From Cryptococcus deneoformans JEC21 (taxonomy: Eukaryota > Basidiomycota > Tremellomycetes > Tremellales > Cryptococcaceae): a DNA stretch of 64,000 bases. The translations under genes and the position numbers were made by a program. Below are positions 59,229 to 64,000 of the stretch, piece after piece. The DNA lies in assembly GCF_000091045.1 (NCBI RefSeq), contig NC_006685.1, forward strand, positions 419,001 to 483,000. Direction: 5' to 3'. The notes beneath the pieces were generated by a model, which worked only from the letters and a program-made list of their open reading frames with translations, was not told the origin of the DNA and searched no databases. The first letter of the stretch is position 1. Each line of letters opens with the position of its first letter.

Positions 59229-60775
59229 ATGCAATATGTCGCAAGTCCCCAGGAGTATCCCGATACTCCCAGCCAATCCTCGACCTCGGCCAGAATTCCT
59301 TCTCCAAGAGCTTTCGATGTTGTGACAGCGTACAGACGAGCTTTGGAGGATGACAAGGTGTGTATTCGATCTGATTTGTAAACCTTTTTAGTGGTGGTGC
59401 TGACTGCATAAATACAAGGTTCCCCACCCTATCGCTGCCATCTTGGCCCTCGTTGAGCTCATGGAGGCTTCCACGGGTATGACTATTTTCCACCATGTAC
59501 GATACCGATCAAGATACTGACCATGTCGCATATTCCAGCTTCCACTGTAACTGGTCTCGCTTCCGAACTCACCGTTGGTCGACAGGCTTTGATCAATACC
59601 CAAGCGAGTCTTGGTGTTCGAGCAGGCTGCCAGCTGTGGGAAAGATTCTTTGCTCTTTTTCCTGGTGTCGGCGAGGTAGGTCTATATATATTTTTTGGGG
59701 GCGTTGGTGGGAGTTGGATCAAAGCATACAGGGCTGACGTTTGTCTATTTTAGGATTTCCCCGCTTATAAAAAATCACTGATTTCACAAGGCCGTTCGTT
59801 CTGTGCCATTACGGCTCCTCAATGTCGAGAGAAGATTGCAGAGCTGGCCGTTGGTTTCCTTCGTGACGATTGTGTGGTATGTGTCTCCCGAGTCATTTCT
59901 CCCAACAAGGCGGCGGCCTGCATGCTTGCTAACCAGGACACAGATTCTTACCCACAGCTACTCAAGGACAGTCATTCAGACAATCTTGAGAGCACACAAG
60001 CAACACAAGAGAATACGTGTCTATGTCACAGAAGCCCGTCCTGGGTGTCTTGGGTAAAGCATTATCGGCTTACCTTGTATGTGACAGATGGCTGACAAAT
60101 GGCCCCAGGATGAAAACACACCAATTCCTTACTGCTAACGGCATTCCTTGTACTGTTGTACTTGACAGCGCTGTTGCCTATGTGATGGAGCGTGTCGATA
60201 TGGTGCTTGTTGGATCAGAAGCTGTTGTCGAGAGTGGTGTATGTCGTTTTTTATAAAAACCCATGCTTTCATCGCAAACCGCCGCTGATTCTTTTTGGTA
60301 GGGCCTCGTTTCTTCTGTGGGGACCTACCAAGTGGCTCTCGTAGCCAAAGTCATGCAAAAGCCCTTTTACGCCCTCGCAGAATCATATAAATTCCTTCGT
60401 CACTACCCTCTTTCGCAAACCGACTTGCCTATACCAGCTTCCTCTGACCGGCCCGCTATCCCTCTCGAGTTCCCGTCCACCATTCCTGATACCCAGTTCA
60501 TCCCTGGTTTCCTCTCGCGAGGCAGCAGCTTGACTCCTCAGTCAAGAAGTCCTCAAGCACCGGCGACACCCCCACACGCCGTCGGTGGTGGTGGTGTTGG
60601 TGTAGACGGAGGAAAGAAATATGAGAGGATGGAGATGACGAAAGAGATGGAAGAGATTAACCCGATGGTGGATGTGACGACCCCAGACTTGATTGACTTT
60701 ATTATTACCGATCTGGGAGAGCCTTTAAGCCCTACGTCTGTCAGTCAGTACCTCGTCGCGCAGTTCTCTTCATGA
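59229..60775 (+). CDS. GCN3: Translation initiation factor eIF2B subunit alpha
   Basis: eIF2B-alpha (Gcn3) is a regulatory subunit of the guanine-nucleotide exchange factor for eIF2 and senses phosphorylated eIF2. The start is ATG 59229 (MQYVASPQEYPDTPSQSSTS). The N-terminal helices (FDVVTAYRRALEDDK, VPHPIAAILALVELMEAST) and the Rossmann-like half (RVYVTEARPG, HQFLTANGIPCTVVLDSAVA, YVMERVDMVLVGSEAVVESG) are typical. GLVSSVGTYQVALVAKVMQK, KPFYALAESYKFLRHYPL and the C-terminus VTTPDLIDFIITDLGEPLSP match closely. A Ser/Pro/Gly-rich insert (60490-60610) of about 40 residues is extra compared with yeast. Six or so introns. Total near 370-380 residues. Confidence 0.94.
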
Positions 60776-60932
60776 GGTTTTACGTCAACGTAGCGGGGTC
60801 GTATGCATGCACGTATATAAATGACTAGGACTGTTAAAGTGTTCAAAAATCGTCGTATGTTTCTTACATTCTGGAATCGTTGAATCTGTACACAGAGATT
60901 CTCTAAGGACAATAGTAAAGACAAACCCCGGT

Positions 60933-63297
60933 CTACCGAACGGCACCATTCTTTTCATCTTCCAAATACGCCCTGCAACTTGACTATCAGCATACAGTGT
61001 TCTTGGAAGAGGGAGAAGGGAAAAGGGGCTTACCCTAGAGCCTGCATCTGGTCACCACCGTATCTGTTCAGATACGCTCTCAACACGCTTTTTTCCACAT
61101 ACGGCAGCACGTCTGCCATATACTTTACGTCCTCTCCACTATCCGCCACTGTCGCTGTACCCGAGGGCGGCGGCGCCGAGGTCTTACCCACCAACCTCAC
61201 GCTATCCATCGACGCTCTCAGGTTCCGCGGGGGCGACACGACCGAGATTCGAGATGGCGCGGCGGTATCCAAACTCGTCCGGCCTGGGGGCGTAAAACTA
61301 CCTCTTGCGCCTGGTCCTCGTGGACCGAGCGGTCGGGGTCCCATCGGAGATGGTACGGTTTGTACTCTGGGCGTATGTGATCCTGATCCCGATCCCGATC
61401 GGGGCGAGCTCGTCGTCGTCGTCGTGCCGTCTGGTTTTTGTGGACTGGCAGACCGAGGTGCCGAGATGGGTAAACCTCTGACATCCTTCTTACTCGCACT
61501 GCCGCCCAGATACCCCCCCGGCGGACCTAACGACATGCTCATACTTTCCTTTCTGCTGCTTCCCTTTCTGATCGCAGAGAAAAAGCCACCGCCGCCGCCC
61601 CCGCCGCCGCCGCCGCCCTTTTTGCTGGATGTAAAGCTTGATACCGATTGCATCGATTGAGACGGTTTCAAACCGCCTCCCCCGACAAGGCTGCTACCCC
61701 CTGGAGACAGCTGGTGGTGGTAGTTGATTTGGGCTTGGAGTTGCGGGTACGGCAAGTTGGGAGGCAAGGCTGTTGGCTGGTCTGCCGGATCGATCACGCG
61801 TTGTGAAATTTCTCTGGCAGTGTATGAATCCGCACGCATCGGGAATTCTGATCCTGTCGAAACGTTTCTCGGATGCGGCGAAAGACCAACGGGGGGGGAA
61901 GAAGACGCCGGCGCTTGGGTTTTGGACGGGGCATGGTGGATGGGTCGGCGGTGCGCTTCGGCAGCTGCGGCAGCACACCACGCTTTCAAGCCCGTTTCTG
62001 CCCTTGCGATTTCATTGATTGCGCGGGCGTACGCCAACGCGCGGGCGCCGGCGGATTTATGCGATTTGAGGGCGGATGTGGACATGGACATGGCAGATGG
62101 CCAGGGATGGGCGGTGGGTGAGTGGAAGGATAGGGTGGTGGGTGAGTGGGTGAAGGGTCCAGCTTGGGATGAGAAGGGGTTGTTGGAAGTGGTTTCTAGT
62201 TCCGGTTGGTGGAGTGGGAAAGAGGAGGCTATACCGGCACCCATCTCTGTCGGTCCTTGTACCGGCGGCGGCGGCGGCGGCGGCGGCGACGTCGTGGAAG
62301 ACAACGATGCGCCTCTTGCCGGCAACGAGGTAGGCGTCATGGGCCCCTTGTTGACCACTTCTGCGGCAGGCTCCAAGCCTTTCGCCTTGTCTAGCTCAAT
62401 CCGCATATCGGGCTTTTGCTTTTTACCCGGCTCTCCCACCATGGGCGGCGGCGTATCTCGCGAGTCAATCAGTCCGATTTCGTCGATTGCGCCGCCCAGC
62501 ATGTCAGTGAGCTCTGTGATGGAGGATGAATAACTCGGTGTCGCGCCCCGTGAGGGCGATCGATCGGGACGTGCCGGGGTGCCGGACGGAGGGGAGGATA
62601 CGGGCGAGTGAGGGGTGTGGGTGATGGTGGGCAGTTGGTGTGTGCTGGGCTGTGAGCTGGACGGGGAGGTGGACGGGGAGATGGATGTGGGTGACGACGA
62701 GATGGGTGCGTGGCCCGGTTCACTGGGCAGATTAGTACATGCTTTTAGCAATGCAAAGACTTACGCGTGAATGCTGCCATCGAGAAGGCCTGCTAGATGA
62801 GTCGCACTGCTGGGGACCTTGGCCGGCAAGGTTCGCCTGTTCCGCCCCCTGAGCGTCTCTTCCCAGTCCTTGTTTCCGTCGGCGCCGCCGAAACCCGACG
62901 TGTGGGCGGGTGCGCTCCTGGGCGTATCGCCGACCGGTTCGAGCACGGGCAGTGTCTGTGGGGGTGGAGACCCGGGGCTCGACGAGGCTGGAACGACAAA
63001 CTGGGGCGGCCTGAGGTCGGGGCGGTCGTGGCAGGGGGCAGCGACGGGCGTCGTGAACTCGTCGGGCTCTGGCTCTGTGGGGGGGCGGTGGCTGGAGCGG
63101 GAGTCGTAGCGGGCGGAGGGGAGGGAGTACTCGCTGGCGGAGGACTTGCTGGGGGAGGGGGAGGGGGAGAGGGAGCGGGCGAGGGAGCTGCTCGAGCCGG
63201 CGCCCGCGAGCGAGGACCAGTAGTAGTCGAGCGTGTCCGTCGAGCGCCGGCGGGGGGGCGGGCGCGGGGGGGGGGCGGGGGAGGGGGAGGGGGACAT
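60933..63297 (-). CDS. Low-complexity protein with CUE-like C-terminus
   Basis: Unrecognised overall. The start at 63297 gives MSPSPSPAPPPRPPPRRRST; most of the roughly 760 residues are Pro/Ser/Gly/Thr-rich and probably disordered, with an eight-residue polyproline tract and an eleven-residue polyglycine tract. One helical block lies mid-protein (SAGARALAYARAINEIARAE). The last 45 residues look folded: VKYMADVLPYVEKSVLRAYL, RYGGDQMQALG, then AYLEDEKNGAVR after the last intron (60973-61033, GTAAGC...TTGCAG). The acidic-hydrophobic LPYVEKSVL, followed by LNRYGGDxxxAL, resembles a CUE/UBA-type ubiquitin-binding helix bundle. Exon 1 joins exon 2 across a short intron near 62740. Function unknown. 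Confidence 0.7.
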
Positions 63298-63347
63298 GGG
63301 CTGGACAGTGGACAGTTGGAAAGTAAATACACGGAATCAATTCATCG

Positions 63348-63829
63348 CTACAGATGCAGCCCCGGCAGCCACCACTCCCGCCCGCCCCCGCCCCCGCCCG
63401 CCCACCGCTCCACCACGTCCCCCGCACGCACGCACGCCGCCCCCACCACCACCGCCCGCCCCGCCTTGTTCGCCACCGCAGCGCACAGCAGCGCAACCCG
63501 CTCCCCCTGCCGCGGTCTGCCGTCAGCGCTGGCCTCGCAGGACACACCTACATCAGCTCCTCGTTCTCCCGGTACGCCTCGCACGCCGCCTGCGCCCCCT
63601 CGGGATCCGCCCGTCCCGCGTCCGACTGCATGAACTCGAGCAGCGCGTCCTGCGTCGAGTAGAGGTGCCGGATAGAGTTGATCAGCCGGTTCACTTCCGC
63701 AACCAGGCTGTCCAGCTCCAGGCCCATGGCCTCCTGGAGCGTAAACGGCTGCGCGTACTGCGGCGTAAAGGCGACGGTCTGCGACATGCTAAACTCGACG
63801 GAAGGTACGGTGAGGTTGAGTCTCGACAT
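63348..63829 (-). CDS. TMA17: Tma17/Adc17-like proteasome-assembly chaperone
   Basis: Two exons (ATG 63829 to TAG 63348) give about 145 residues, with a short intron after EENEEL (donor GTAGGT). The helical centre matches the Tma17/Adc17 pattern: an N-terminal helix (LELDSLVAEVNRLINSIRHL), TQDALLEFMQ, then the block AYRENEELIPRQGERVALL, where the family has ENEExIxxQxERIxLL. Tma17 binds Rpt6 and helps build the 19S base under stress. The C-terminus here is Gly/Trp-rich (WAGGGGGGREWWLPGLHL) and not typical. It is 50 bp upstream of the next minus-strand gene. Naming is tentative: the family is short and helical, so similarity could be by composition. Confidence 0.6.
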
Positions 63830-63843
63830 CAGTGTTGGTCAGT

Positions 63844-63883
63844 CTTGTTGCTGAAAGCGATGGCTTGTTGCTGAAAGCGATGG
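63844..63883. repeat. 20-bp tandem duplication upstream of TMA17-like gene
   Basis: Two exact head-to-tail copies of cttgttgctgaaagcgatgg lie 15 bp upstream of the start codon, in the likely 5' UTR. Unit length matches the duplication in MSH3 intron 1, though the sequence differs. Confidence 0.95.
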
Positions 63884-64000
63884 ACGAGTCGGCTCGTATC
63901 GACGCGGCAGGTGGAGGTGGAGGCAGTCTTTATGCTTCAAGCCATATATACAACACAATCCATACCTACATACAATCCACCTACACCTCCCCGAGATGAA

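Noticed and set aside
61724..62533. Long plus-strand open frame opposite the CUE-like gene
   Set aside because: It mirrors GC-rich, repetitive minus-strand coding sequence; the minus strand has the spliced frame with a folded C-terminus.
62797..63633. Long plus-strand open frame rich in Gly/Arg/Pro over the 63-kb region
   Set aside because: A by-product of strong GC skew and absence of stop codons; it contradicts the spliced TMA17-like gene and the Pro-rich gene start.

Overview
The window is nuclear DNA of a basidiomycete yeast-like fungus. The genes are densely packed on both strands, and most are broken by short introns of about 45-70 nt with GTRNGT donors, CTRAY-like branch sites and CAG/TAG acceptors. 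The protein set (TRAPP II Trs120, mitochondrial Dnm1, Mgr3, Eco1, Sec66, RAMP4, an intron-containing histone H4) is fungal. The intron style, gene density and protein flavour suggest a Tremellales yeast, most likely the Cryptococcus neoformans/gattii group. The species is inferred; no species marker was identified.

Layout. 1-7.5 kb: 5' part of a giant Csf1-type lipid-transfer protein (minus strand, running off the left edge). 7.9-11.8 kb: nucleolar Pol5. 12.5-17.5 kb: mismatch-repair MSH3. 17.9 kb: an initiator-type tRNA-Met gene with an intron. 18.5-21.9 kb: RAMP4, a BED-finger/hAT-derived protein and a bZIP factor. 22-25.9 kb: Rab escort protein, Sec66 and histone H4. 26.9-32.6 kb: Trs120 and mitochondrial ribosomal protein uL5m. 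32.8-40.1 kb: GH31 glycosidase, peptide:N-glycanase carrying an L-type lectin-like domain, and a Bim1-like membrane-anchored protein. A gene-poor gap of 2.35 kb follows. 42.4-52.8 kb: SGNH-hydrolase-like type II membrane protein, Dnm1, Eco1 and fumarase. 53.2-57.1 kb: a repeat protein apparently fused to a UBE3D/Ipa1-type E2-binding domain. 57.3-63.8 kb: Mgr3, eIF2B-alpha (Gcn3), a low-complexity protein with a CUE-like tail, and a Tma17/Adc17-like proteasome chaperone.

Most genes are ordinary single-copy housekeeping genes arranged as unrelated neighbours; no biosynthetic cluster, CRISPR array or intact mobile element was seen. Loose functional themes recur: PCNA-linked genome maintenance (MSH3 and ECO1 both carry PIP boxes), ER/Golgi traffic and glycoprotein handling (Trs120, Mrs6, Sec66, RAMP4, Png1, SGNH, GH31), and mitochondria (uL5m, Dnm1, Fum1, Mgr3).

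The most unusual items are the intron-bearing initiator-type tRNA, the PNGase-lectin fusion, the repeat-UBE3D fusion with phase-0 repeat exons, the bZIP whose basic region and zipper are out of register, and a small spliced unit of unknown identity at 24.9-25.15 kb. Exon boundaries were read by eye from splice motifs and frame continuity. Spans run from start to stop codon and include introns.
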